64,000 bases of DNA from Streptomyces sp. NBC_01116 (GTDB taxonomy: Bacteria > Actinomycetota > Actinomycetes > Streptomycetales > Streptomycetaceae): assembly GCF_041435495.1 (NCBI RefSeq), contig NZ_CP108644.1:4945501-5009500 (forward strand), in the 5' to 3' direction. The notes under the pieces were generated by a model, which saw nothing but the letters and a program-made list of their open reading frames with translations, made no database searches and was not told the origin of the DNA. This document shows, one piece after another, positions 24,471-32,351 of the stretch. Every line of letters starts with the position of its first letter. Within the stretch, counting starts at the first letter, position 1. The position numbers and the translations under genes were made by a program.

Positions 24471-24554
24471 AACGGCGGTTCCCGATGCGAGGTTGTCACA
24501 GAGGAAGCGCTGCTCGGTGACACGTGGGCGCTCCGGGCGTCGTACGCTCCCCGC

Positions 24555-25076
24555 ATGGACAGCGCAGAGTACGAGCGAAAGATCGCGCACCGATTCGCCG
24601 CCTTCGACCAGGACGGCAACGGCTATATCGATCGTGCCGATTTCAACGCCGCAGCGGCCCGTCTGCTCACCGAGTTCGGTACGACGGCCCGCTGCGACAA
24701 GGGCCAGGCGCTCTACACCGGTGCCGAGGCCTTCTGGCAGGGCATGGCGGGGATCGCCGATGTGGACGGGGACCAGCGGGTCACCCGTGAGGAGTTCGTG
24801 GGCGGGGCGGTGAAGCGGCTCCGGGACAATCCAGGACGGTTCGCCGAGATCGCCCGGCCGTTCCTGCGGGCGACCATCGCGGTCGCGGACAGCGGGAACG
24901 ACGGCAGGGCGGCGGTCGGGGACGTGGAGCGGGCGCTCCGGGTCCTCGGGGCCAGTGAAGAGATCGCGAGCATCGCCGCCCAGAGCCTGGACACGGACCG
25001 GGACGGACTGGTGGCGGAGAGCGATGTGGTGGCGGCGTTCGCCGTGTACTTCACGGTGATCGAGCCCGACGCGTAG
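24555..25076 (+). CDS. EF-hand calcium-binding protein (calerythrin-like)
   Basis: A 173-residue cytoplasmic protein with four EF-hand positions. Three canonical 12-residue loops are visible: DQDGNGYIDRAD (about 18-29), DVDGDQRVTREE (about 68-79) and DTDRDGLVAESD (about 147-158). The remaining one, around DSGNDGRAAVGD, is degenerate. The layout matches the sarcoplasmic-type calcium-binding proteins found in streptomycetes (CabB/CabD class). It probably buffers or senses Ca2+. The gene stands alone and ends at a strong bidirectional terminator. Confidence 0.88.
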   Translation: MDSAEYERKIAHRFAAFDQDGNGYIDRADFNAAAARLLTEFGTTARCDKGQALYTGAEAFWQGMAGIADVDGDQRVTREEFVGGAVKRLRDNPGRFAEIARPFLRATIAVADSGNDGRAAVGDVERALRVLGASEEIASIAAQSLDTDRDGLVAESDVVAAFAVYFTVIEPDA

Positions 25077-25084
25077 GAACCCCG

Positions 25085-25120
25085 GGCGTTACGGGGACGG
25101 CGCGCCGTCCCCGTAACGCC
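25085..25120. terminator. 36-bp perfect palindrome, bidirectional terminator
   Basis: Arms 25085-25100 and 25105-25120 are perfectly complementary, and the central CGCG is itself a palindrome. It lies nine bases after the EF-hand stop and 50 bp from the convergent acyl-CoA synthetase stop, so it can end transcripts from both sides. Confidence 0.8.
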
Positions 25121-25170
25121 TCCCGCCCCGTGTCGTCTGTGGCAGCCGCGACGCCCGGTCACCGCCCGGC

Positions 25171-26742
25171 TCACCCGCCGAACCGTTCCCGCAGCCGGTA
25201 CTTGAGCACCTTGCGCAGCGTCTCGTTGCGGGGCAGCGCGTCGAGCACCTCCAACTGCTCGGGCACCTTGTGGACCGACAGGCCCGCCTCCCGCAGGTGG
25301 GCGGAGAGCCCGGCCAGGGTCAGGGGCGGGGCGCCGGGCGGCTGTTCCACCACCGCGCAGACACGTTCGCCGCGCTCCGGGTCGGGCAGTCCGATGACCG
25401 CCGCGTCGGCGACGGCGGGGTGCGTGTGGAGCAGGTCCTCGATCTCCTTGGCGGAGATGTTCTCGCCCTTGCGGATGATGATGTCCTTCAGCCGGCCGGT
25501 GAGCGTGAGGTGCCCGCTCTCCTGGAGCCGCCCCAGGTCCCCGGTGATCAGGAACCCCTCGGCGTCGAAGGCCGCGGCGGAGGCCCCGGCGTCCAGATAG
25601 CCCCGGCAGACCGCCTCCCCGCGCAGCCGCACCTCGCCCTCGGCGCCGTACGGGAGCGGCTCGCCGTGTTCGTCGGCGATCCGGATCTCCATGCCCTCGG
25701 GCGGCCGCCCCTCGGTCAGGGCCAGGTTCTCCGCCGTGTCGTCCGGGGCGCCCATGGTGATCATCGGGACCTCGGTCATGCCGTAGCCGTGGGTGAGCCG
25801 GACCTTCATCTCCCCCACCACCGCGTGGTAGAGCTCCGGGGGCTTCGGCGCCCCGCCGCCCGCGAGGAGGCGGAGCGTGGGGACGACGGGCCGGCCGGGG
25901 TCCTTGCGCTGCTCGGCCAGGAACATCGCGTAGAACGCCGTCGACCCGCCCGCCACGGTCACCCCGTGCCGCCGGTACTCCGCCAGCGCGTCCGGCAGCG
26001 CGAACTGCTCGAACATCACCGCGGGGAACCCGTACAGCAGCAGCATCACCGTGTAGTCGGGCCCGGCGACATGGGCGTACGGGAACGCCATCGAGCCCAC
26101 GTCCCGTGCGGAGAGCTTCAGCGCGTGGGCGAGACAGGAGCCGCCCGCGATCAGGGAACGGTCGGTGTGCAGGACGCCCTTGGGGTCGGAGGTGGTGCCG
26201 GAGGTCCAGTAGATCCAGCGGACCTCCTCGCCCGAGGCCGGTTCCGGCGGGGGCGGCAGGACCGCCGGGTCGCCGTCGGGGAGGGCGTCGTACGCCTCGA
26301 AGACCTGGGGCGGGTCGGGGAGTTCCCCGGCGATCCGCTCGGCCATCGCCGTGTGGTCGAAGCCGCGCCACACGCCCGGCACGGCGAAGAACGCGGCCCC
26401 CGACTCCCGCAGCGCGAACCGCACCTCGCGGTCCCGGTAGAACGGGATGACCGGCGTCTGTACGGCCCCGAGCCGGGTCAGGGCGAAGGAGAGCACGGCC
26501 GTCTCCAGCCGGGTCGGCAGCTGCCAGGCCACCACGCTGCCCGCCCGCACGCCCATCCCGTACAGTCCCGCGGCGACCCGCTCGGCGCGGTCCCGCAGCT
26601 CGCCGAAGGTCAGGCTCCGGTCCTCCTGGAGCAGGACCGGGCGGTCGGGGGTGCGGGCGGCGCGGCGCTCGATCAGCTCCCAGAAGGTGCGGGAGGCGCC
26701 CAGGGCGTGGGCGGATGCGGTCACGTCGTTCACGGCGGTCAC
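25171..26742 (-). CDS. AMP-forming acyl-CoA synthetase (FadD3/cyclohexanecarboxylate-CoA ligase-like)
   Basis: A 523-residue ANL-superfamily ligase activating a carboxylic acid as its CoA thioester. It has the P-loop IYWTSGTTSDPKGVLHT (about 185-201), A5 HGYGMTE, A7 FLITGDLGRL, A8 GRLKDIIIRKGENIS and an A10 catalytic Lys within NETLRKVLKYRLRE. The similarity is to ligases for cyclic or steroid-derived acids more than to long-chain FadD. An operator of the shared CTGACG family lies 16-30 bp upstream of its ATG (26758-26772). It is divergent from the amidohydrolase/acyl-CoA dehydrogenase operon and is probably its first-step partner. Confidence 0.88.
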   Translation of the reverse strand: MTAVNDVTASAHALGASRTFWELIERRAARTPDRPVLLQEDRSLTFGELRDRAERVAAGLYGMGVRAGSVVAWQLPTRLETAVLSFALTRLGAVQTPVIPFYRDREVRFALRESGAAFFAVPGVWRGFDHTAMAERIAGELPDPPQVFEAYDALPDGDPAVLPPPPEPASGEEVRWIYWTSGTTSDPKGVLHTDRSLIAGGSCLAHALKLSARDVGSMAFPYAHVAGPDYTVMLLLYGFPAVMFEQFALPDALAEYRRHGVTVAGGSTAFYAMFLAEQRKDPGRPVVPTLRLLAGGGAPKPPELYHAVVGEMKVRLTHGYGMTEVPMITMGAPDDTAENLALTEGRPPEGMEIRIADEHGEPLPYGAEGEVRLRGEAVCRGYLDAGASAAAFDAEGFLITGDLGRLQESGHLTLTGRLKDIIIRKGENISAKEIEDLLHTHPAVADAAVIGLPDPERGERVCAVVEQPPGAPPLTLAGLSAHLREAGLSVHKVPEQLEVLDALPRNETLRKVLKYRLRERFGG

Positions 26743-26757
26743 AGCGGTCCCTCCGAA

Positions 26758-26772
26758 CTGACGGCCAGTCAG
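26758..26772. promoter_or_regulatory. TetR-type operator, CTGACG family (site 1)
   Basis: CTGACGGCCAGTCAG has perfect 5-bp CTGAC/GTCAG arms, 16 bp before the acyl-CoA synthetase start. It belongs to the family of palindromes also found at 26848, 32315, 42068, 49220, 49244 and 59345. Confidence 0.6.
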
Positions 26773-26847
26773 ATAATGCGGAGAGCGTAGGGCTCCGTGC
26801 CTTGTCGGTCCAGGGGTGCGGGGCTAGCCTGAGTGCCGCAGACGCAT

Positions 26848-26862
26848 CTGACGGGTCATCAG
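26848..26862. promoter_or_regulatory. TetR-type operator, CTGACG family (site 2)
   Basis: CTGACGGGTCATCAG matches CTGACGnnnCGTCAG at 11 of 12 fixed positions, or TCTGA...TCAGA counting one more base on each side. It lies in the amidohydrolase side of the divergent promoter region, 90 bp from site 1. Confidence 0.55.
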
Positions 26863-26877
26863 AAAACCGTCGGAGGG

Positions 26878-26920
26878 TCATCGCAAGTCATCGGAAAGCA
26901 ATCGGAAAGTCATCGGAACA
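26878..26920 (+). repeat. Four short direct repeats spaced 10-11 bp (TCATCGGAAAG-like)
   Basis: Units start at 26878 (TCATCGCAAG), 26888 (TCATCGGAAAG), 26899 (CAATCGGAAAG) and 26910 (TCATCGGAAC). The period is about one helical turn, so all copies face the same side of the DNA. They lie in the 5' leader of the amidohydrolase gene and could bind a regulator cooperatively or simply be a slippage product. Confidence 0.6.
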
Positions 26921-26966
26921 TGCCCGCACCCGGGACCTCGCCGGGGGCGCCGGAGGGGACGACACC

Positions 26967-28160
26967 ATGACGGAACTGCCTCGGATCGTCAGCGTCGACG
27001 ACCATGTGATCGAGCCCGCGCACCTCTTCTCCACCTGGCTGCCCGCGAAGTACCGCGAGCGCGGGCCGCAGCCGCTCACCGCGGGCATCGGGGAACTGGC
27101 GTACACGGGAGGGAAGTACGTCATCACGATGGACCCGGACGGGCCGCCGACGGACTGGTGGATCTACGAGGACCTGAAGTTCCCGTACAAGCGGAACATC
27201 GCCGCCGTCGGCTTCGACCGCGACGACATGACCCTGGAGGGCATCACCCGGGCCGAGATGCGGCCCGGCTGCTGGGACCCGGCCGAACGCCTCAAGGACA
27301 TGGACCTCAACCACGTCGAGGCCTCCCTCTGCTTCCCGACCTTCCCGCGCTTCTGCGGACAGACCTTCGCCGAGGCGCACGACAAGGAGGTCGCCCTCGC
27401 CTGCGTGCGCGCCTACAACGACTGGATGGTCGAGGAGTGGTGCGGCGACAGCGGCGGCCGGCTGATCCCGCTCTGCATCATCCCGCTCTGGGACGTCGGC
27501 CTCGCCGTCGCGGAGATCCGGCGGAACGCGGCCCGCGGCGTCCGCGCGGTCACCTTCTCCGAGATCCCCACCTACCTGGGGCTCCCCTCCATCCACTCCG
27601 GGTACTGGGACCCGTTCTTCGCCGTCTGCCAGGAGACCGGCACGGTCGTCAACATGCACATCGGCTCCAGCTCCCAGATGCCCGCCGCCTCCCCGGACGC
27701 GCCGCCCGCCGTGCAGGCCTCGCTCTCCTTCAACAACGCGATGGCCTCGATGATGGACTTCCTCTTCAGCGGGGTCCTGGTGAAGTTCCCGACGCTGAAA
27801 CTGGCGTACAGCGAGGGGCAGATGGGGTGGATCCCGTACGCCCTGGAGCGCGCCGACGACGTCTGGGAGGAGCACCGGGCCTGGGGCGGGGTGCGCGATC
27901 TGATCCCCGAGCCGCCGTCCACGTACTACTACCGGCAGATGTTCTGCTGCTTCTTCCGCGACAAGCACGGCATCTCCGCCCTCGACGTCGTCGGCCGCGA
28001 CAACGCCACCTTCGAGACCGACTACCCGCACGTGGACTCGACCTTCCCGCACACCAAGGAGGTCGCCCTCGACCACGTCAAGGGACTGGACGAGGAGACC
28101 GTCTACAAACTGATGCGCGGAAACGCGATCCGGATGCTCGGCCTGGACCTGGACAAGTAG
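26967..28160 (+). CDS. Amidohydrolase-2 family TIM-barrel protein
   Basis: A 397-residue metal-dependent hydrolase/decarboxylase-type protein (PF04909 class). The N-terminus IVSVDDHVIEPAHLFSTWLP is typical, though the usual DxH metal motif appears as DDH. NHVEASLCFPTFPRFCGQTF, TVVNMHIGSS and the C-terminal FETDYPHVDSTFPHTKE supply the other family residues. Relatives occur in CoA-thioester ring-cleavage and steroid pathways. The ATG at 26967 is preceded by GGAGG. It heads an operon with two acyl-CoA dehydrogenases (gaps of 12 and 7 bp) and so probably acts on a CoA-linked substrate. Confidence 0.85.
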   Translation: MTELPRIVSVDDHVIEPAHLFSTWLPAKYRERGPQPLTAGIGELAYTGGKYVITMDPDGPPTDWWIYEDLKFPYKRNIAAVGFDRDDMTLEGITRAEMRPGCWDPAERLKDMDLNHVEASLCFPTFPRFCGQTFAEAHDKEVALACVRAYNDWMVEEWCGDSGGRLIPLCIIPLWDVGLAVAEIRRNAARGVRAVTFSEIPTYLGLPSIHSGYWDPFFAVCQETGTVVNMHIGSSSQMPAASPDAPPAVQASLSFNNAMASMMDFLFSGVLVKFPTLKLAYSEGQMGWIPYALERADDVWEEHRAWGGVRDLIPEPPSTYYYRQMFCCFFRDKHGISALDVVGRDNATFETDYPHVDSTFPHTKEVALDHVKGLDEETVYKLMRGNAIRMLGLDLDK

Positions 28161-28172
28161 GCGGGGACGGCG

Positions 28173-29327
28173 GTGGATCTCGCGTACACGGAGGCGGAGG
28201 AGGAGTTCCGGCGGCGGCTGCGGGAGTGGCTGGCCGGCGCCCTCCCCGGCCTGCCCCCGAAGCCCTCGCCCGACGACTGGCCCGCGCGCCGGGCGTACGA
28301 CACCACCTGGCAGCGGATGCTGTACGACGCCGGGTACGCGGGCCTGCACTGGCCGGTGGACGCGGGCGGGCGGGGCGCCACCCCGACCCAGCACCTGATC
28401 TACCTGGAGGAGACGGAGCGGGCCGGCGCGCCCTACGTCGGGGCGAACTTCGTCGGGCTGCTGCACGCCGGGCCGACGATCGCCGCCGAGGGCACGGCCG
28501 GGCAGCGGGCCCGCTGGCTGCCCCCGGTGCTGCGCGGCGACGAGGTCTGGTGCCAGGGCTTCAGCGAGCCGGACGCGGGCTCCGACCTGGCCGCCCTGCG
28601 CACCCGGGCCGTGCGCGACGGCGACGCCTACGTGGTCAGCGGAGCCAAGATCTGGACCTCGCACGCCGAGGTCGCCGACTGGTGCGAGCTGCTGGTGCGC
28701 ACCGATCCGGACGCGCCGAAGCACCGGGGGATCAGCTGGCTCGCGATGCCGATGGACGCCCCCGGCGTCACGGTCCGGCCGCTGCGGACCCTGGCCGGGT
28801 CCACGGAGTTCGCCGAGATGTTCCTCGACGAGGTCAGGGTGCCGGTCTCCTGTCGTGTGGGCGCGGAGAACGACGGCTGGCGGGTCACCATGGTCACCCT
28901 CTCCTTCGAGCGCGGCACGGCCTTCGTCGGCGAGGTCGTCGCCTGCCGCCGCACCCTGGACGCCCTCGCCGACGAGGCCCGGCGCAACGGGCGCTGGGAC
29001 GACCCGGTGCTGCGCCGGCGGCTCGGCAGGCTCAACGCCGAGTTCCGGGCCCTGTGGCGGCTCACCCAGTGGAACGTCGCGGAGTCGGAGCGTACGGGCG
29101 GGGTCCCCGGCACCGGCGGCTCCGTCTTCAAGCTGCGCTACTCCGGGGCCCGCCAGGAGCTGTACGAGGCGGCGGCGGAGGTGCTGGGGGCCGACGCGTT
29201 CGACGTCGACCGGGAGTGGGTCCTGGACCGGCTCTCGTCCCTCTCGTACACGATCGCCGCGGGCACCTCCCAGATCCAGCGGAACATCGTCGCCGAGCGC
29301 ATCCTCGGCCTGCCGAAGGGGCGCTGA
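28173..29327 (+). CDS. Acyl-CoA dehydrogenase, large partner of a pair
   Basis: A 384-residue FAD-dependent dehydrogenase. Features are the opening MDLAYTEAEEEFRRRLREWL, the substrate/FAD loop WCQGFSEPDAGSDLAALRTR (about 128-147), VSGAKIWTSHAEVADWCELL and the C-terminal AAGTSQIQRNIVAERILGLP. It starts with GTG 12 bp after the amidohydrolase and is followed 7 bp later by a shorter acyl-CoA dehydrogenase. Such adjacent unequal pairs form heterotetramers in steroid side-chain beta-oxidation (FadE28/FadE29 type), each chain completing half of an FAD site. Whether that holds here needs testing. Confidence 0.88.
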   Translation: MDLAYTEAEEEFRRRLREWLAGALPGLPPKPSPDDWPARRAYDTTWQRMLYDAGYAGLHWPVDAGGRGATPTQHLIYLEETERAGAPYVGANFVGLLHAGPTIAAEGTAGQRARWLPPVLRGDEVWCQGFSEPDAGSDLAALRTRAVRDGDAYVVSGAKIWTSHAEVADWCELLVRTDPDAPKHRGISWLAMPMDAPGVTVRPLRTLAGSTEFAEMFLDEVRVPVSCRVGAENDGWRVTMVTLSFERGTAFVGEVVACRRTLDALADEARRNGRWDDPVLRRRLGRLNAEFRALWRLTQWNVAESERTGGVPGTGGSVFKLRYSGARQELYEAAAEVLGADAFDVDREWVLDRLSSLSYTIAAGTSQIQRNIVAERILGLPKGR

Positions 29328-29334
29328 GGCCACC

Positions 29335-30333
29335 GTGGACTTCCAGCTCTCGGACGACCAGCGGGCCCTGCGGTCCGGTATGCGCGACCTGCTCGACGCG
29401 GTGTTCGACCGGGACCGGATGCGGGCGGCGGTCGAGCGCGGCGGGACCCTGGACCGCTCGCTCTGGCGGGAGCTGGGCGCGGCCGGCTTCTTCGCGCTCC
29501 GGCTGCCGGAGGAGGCGGGCGGCGTGGGCCTCGGGCTGCCCGAGGCGGTGCTGCTCTTCGAGGAGGCGGGCCGGGCGCTGCTCCCGGGCCCGCTCGTCGC
29601 CACGCACCTCGCGGCGGGCCTGGTGGAGGGCGCCGCCGAGGGCGAGGCGGTGGTGACCGCCGTGGACGGGGACCTGCCGGTGGCGCATCTGGCGGAGGCG
29701 GACGCGGTGCTGGTGGGCGCGGAAGTCCTCGCCGGGGAGCCGCTGCGCGCCTTCGCCGCCGCCGCCGAGCCCGTCCGGTCGGTGGACCCGCTCACTCCGC
29801 TGCACCGGGTGGTGGCGGGGCGTACGGCGGCCACGGAGGCGTACTCCGGCGCATTCCCCTACGAGGGGGCGCTTCTCACTGCTGCCGAACAACTCGGCAG
29901 CGCTGCGCGCACCACCGAGACCGCCGTTCAACACGCCGGGGACCGACAGCAGTTCGGATCGCCCATCGGATCGTTCCAGGCGGTCAAACATCTCTGCGCC
30001 GACATGCTCGCCCGCACCGAGCCGGCCCGCGCCGCCGTGTACGCGGCCGCCGTGACCGGCGACCCGGTGGAGATCGCGGCGGCGAAACTGCTCGCCGACG
30101 AGGCGGCCGTACGCAACGCGCGCGACTGCCTCCAGATCCACGGCGGGATGGGCTTCACCTGGGAGGCAGATGTTCACCTCCACCTGAAACGGGCCTGGCT
30201 CCGGGCGGCGGCCCGCCTCACCGCGGCCGGTGCGGAGGAGCTCCTGGCCGCCGGTCTGGGGGCCGCGCGGCCGCGTTCCGGCAGCTCGGCGGGGCCCGGC
30301 GGAGGAGGCCCGGAAGCCGGGGCCGGAGGGTGA
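29335..30333 (+). CDS. Acyl-CoA dehydrogenase, small partner of the pair
   Basis: A 332-residue acyl-CoA dehydrogenase, shorter than the usual 380. The N-terminal helical domain is present (MDFQLSDDQRALRSGMRDLL). The middle beta domain is contracted and poor in the usual FAD/substrate motifs. The C-terminal domain is clear (HAGDRQQFGSPIGSFQAVKH, QIHGGMGFTWEADVHLHLKR). The last 35 residues are a Gly/Pro-rich tail. The start is a GTG seven bases after the preceding stop, so translation is coupled. Degenerate middle motifs fit a partner in a heteromeric enzyme. Confidence 0.85.
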   Translation: MDFQLSDDQRALRSGMRDLLDAVFDRDRMRAAVERGGTLDRSLWRELGAAGFFALRLPEEAGGVGLGLPEAVLLFEEAGRALLPGPLVATHLAAGLVEGAAEGEAVVTAVDGDLPVAHLAEADAVLVGAEVLAGEPLRAFAAAAEPVRSVDPLTPLHRVVAGRTAATEAYSGAFPYEGALLTAAEQLGSAARTTETAVQHAGDRQQFGSPIGSFQAVKHLCADMLARTEPARAAVYAAAVTGDPVEIAAAKLLADEAAVRNARDCLQIHGGMGFTWEADVHLHLKRAWLRAAARLTAAGAEELLAAGLGAARPRSGSSAGPGGGGPEAGAGG

Positions 30334-30740
30334 CGCAGCGCAGCCGTGGGGCGCCGATACCGGCTTGTGTCCTTTGCGTGATTCGTCACCGGGTGGAGTC
30401 GGTGTCCGGCTCGGGTACGCTCCGTGGGATGCGAGTGGTTCTGGAACCGGGCGATCCGGGGGCGGCCTGTGCGGCGGCTCCGGTCCGGTGCGAGGGCTCT
30501 CGCCGGAGATGTGCCGGGCCTGCCCGAAGAGCGTTTCTCGCGGTCTCTGCGCGCTCCTGTTCGACTCCCCGCAGCGTGCGTCGCACAGTATGCACCACGC
30601 GTACTCCTTCGCGCTGGAATATGCCCGAAGCGCTTGTTGCGGTGACTGTACGTCAACCATGCTGTCGCGTAAGGGAATCACGTTCCGTGACCCTGAGGAG
30701 GCGCGAGGCGATGTGTCCGCCGGTTCGGATGGTGTGAGCG
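30334..30740. other. Promoter/leader region of the HATPase gene, no firm gene
   Basis: Frames exist, for example 30330-30737 (135 residues), but they are Arg/Ser/Cys-rich with no known domain and I do not call them. The AT-richer part 30590-30680 probably holds the promoter for the ATP-binding protein at 30741. Confidence 0.4.
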
Positions 30741-31238
30741 GTGCAGGTGCTTCAGGTTCAGCTGGAGGTCGGTCCGGATCCCGCGGAGGTGGGGCGGGCC
30801 CGTAGATGGGCGCGGTCGCGCCTGGTCGGTTCCGGGATAGGGGATGACGAGCCGCTCGCCGAGACGCTCATCCTGCTGATCTCGGAGCTGGTCACCAACG
30901 CCGTCGTCCACACGGGCTGTCCCGCGGTGCTGCGGATGCTCTTCGGCGGGACCGGGGCGCCCGGCGCGGCCGGGACCGTCCGGGTCGAGGTCGCGGACGC
31001 CAGCGACCGCCCGCCGCTCCAGCGGCACGCGGAGGGCGACGAGACGGGCGGCCGGGGGCTGGAGCTGGTGGACGGCCTCGCGGACCGCTGGGGCTGGCTG
31101 CCGGAGGGCGCCGGGAAGCAGATCTGGTGCGAGGTCGACCGGGGCGGCCCGGTGCGGCTGTCGGAGCCGCACCCGGTCGTCGGACAGGGAGGCGAGGTGT
31201 GCGAACCGCCCTCCTGCGTCTTCACCAACCTGGCCTGA
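30741..31238 (+). CDS. HATPase-fold anti-sigma-type regulatory protein (RsbW-like)
   Basis: A 165-residue protein with a GHKL/HATPase_c_2 domain. It has an N-box LISELVTNAVVHT (about 45-57), G1-like RVEVADASDRPP and G2-like GDETGGRGLELVDGLADRWG. No kinase dimerisation domain is present. This family in Streptomyces is very large and acts as Ser kinases of STAS proteins or as anti-sigma factors. The GTG at 30741 is the first in-frame start after an in-frame TGA at 30735. The C-terminal 25 residues include two cysteines (VCEPPSC). Confidence 0.85.
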   Translation: MQVLQVQLEVGPDPAEVGRARRWARSRLVGSGIGDDEPLAETLILLISELVTNAVVHTGCPAVLRMLFGGTGAPGAAGTVRVEVADASDRPPLQRHAEGDETGGRGLELVDGLADRWGWLPEGAGKQIWCEVDRGGPVRLSEPHPVVGQGGEVCEPPSCVFTNLA

Positions 31239-31340
31239 GCCCGGCTCCCTCCCCTTCCACCCTTTCCACTCCTGCTTCCCCTGCTTCCTCTTCTTCTCCT
31301 TCTCCCACGGCTTGCTCCTCCTCCCTTGCGCGGAGGCCGT

Positions 31341-32267
31341 TCACAGGATCGCCACCGGGGCGACCGGCGAGCCGGTGGCCCCGGCGAACGGCTCCGGCGA
31401 CGCCGTGAGCAGGAAGGCGTGCCGGCCCTCTTCCGCGCAGGCCGCGGACAGCGCCTCCAGGTTCCAGTTCTGGCCCTGGAGCATGCCCATCTCGACCAGG
31501 TGCAGCGCGTGCACCGGCATCCACAGGTCCTCGATCTCCGGCGGGAAGACCTCGAAGGTCAGGGTGTCGTTGGCTACCGCCGCGACGTCCCGCGCGTGGA
31601 ACCACTCGGGCGTGCGCACCGAGAGCCCCGGCGACGGATAGCCGTAGGCCTGCCGGTCCCCGGCCAGCGCGAGGCGCACCTGCCCGGTCCGTACGAGCAC
31701 GATGTCCCCGGCCCGTACGCGTACGCCGCCGAAGTCCTCCGCCGCGGCCAGGTCGTCCGGCGTCACGGCGTGGTCGCCGGGCAGCCGGTCCACCCCCCGG
31801 GCGCGGGCCACGTCCAGCAGCACCCCGCGCGAGACGAGGTGCTCCACGGCGGCGATCGAGGAGAACCGCGCCCCGCCGTGGGCGGTGATCGTGTCCGCCG
31901 GGCGGCCGTTGTAGACCTTCCCGCTGTGCGAGACATGGGTCAGGGCGTCCCAGTGGGTCGAGGCCTGGAGCCCCATCGTGACGGCGTCGTCGCTGGTGGC
32001 GACCGTGTCGGGGCCGAAGATCTCCTGGTTGATCTGGACCATCGTGTGCAGCGGATTGATCCGGCCCGGGATGAGCCCGCTCTGCACCCCGTCCCGGTGG
32101 AGCGGCAGCGCGAGCGGTATTCGGCGGCCGGTGCGGACGGTGGCGACGGCCTCGCGCACGACGGCGTCGGTGATCAGGTTGAGCGTCCCGATCTCGTCGG
32201 CCCCGCCCCAGCGGCCCCAGTTGTTCACGCGCTTCGCGATCTCGTGGAACTCGGCCGGCAGGGACAT
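31341..32267 (-). CDS. Cyclase-family (kynurenine formamidase-like) hydrolase
   Basis: A 308-residue member of the PF04199 cyclase family of metal-dependent hydrolases. The metal motif, normally HxGTHxDxPxH, appears as STHWDALTHVSHSGKVYNG (about 92-110). Further family segments are VSRGVLLDVARARGVDRLPG and VRAGDIVLVRTG. The ATG at 32267 follows AGGAGG. It is divergent from an SDR/acyl-CoA dehydrogenase/alcohol dehydrogenase operon across an 84-bp promoter region holding a CTGACG-family operator, so it is probably part of the same catabolic regulon. Confidence 0.85.
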   Translation of the reverse strand: MSLPAEFHEIAKRVNNWGRWGGADEIGTLNLITDAVVREAVATVRTGRRIPLALPLHRDGVQSGLIPGRINPLHTMVQINQEIFGPDTVATSDDAVTMGLQASTHWDALTHVSHSGKVYNGRPADTITAHGGARFSSIAAVEHLVSRGVLLDVARARGVDRLPGDHAVTPDDLAAAEDFGGVRVRAGDIVLVRTGQVRLALAGDRQAYGYPSPGLSVRTPEWFHARDVAAVANDTLTFEVFPPEIEDLWMPVHALHLVEMGMLQGQNWNLEALSAACAEEGRHAFLLTASPEPFAGATGSPVAPVAIL

Positions 32268-32314
32268 GGGGACCTCCTGGGTCTTGTGCCGGGGCATCCG
32301 ACTGCCCGTAAAAT

Positions 32315-32329
32315 CTAACGGTCCGTCAG
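32315..32329. promoter_or_regulatory. TetR-type operator, CTGACG family (site 3)
   Basis: CTAACGGTCCGTCAG, 11 of 12 matches to CTGACGnnnCGTCAG, lies centrally in the 84-bp divergent region between the cyclase-family gene and the SDR gene. One site could control both directions. Confidence 0.6.
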
Positions 32330-32351
32330 AAACCGCGGGAAGGGGCCGGGC

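Noticed and set aside
30330-30737. A 135-residue frame upstream of the HATPase gene
   Set aside because: The composition is Arg/Ser/Cys-rich with no family resemblance and it overlaps the preceding gene's end. Promoter-like sequence fits better.
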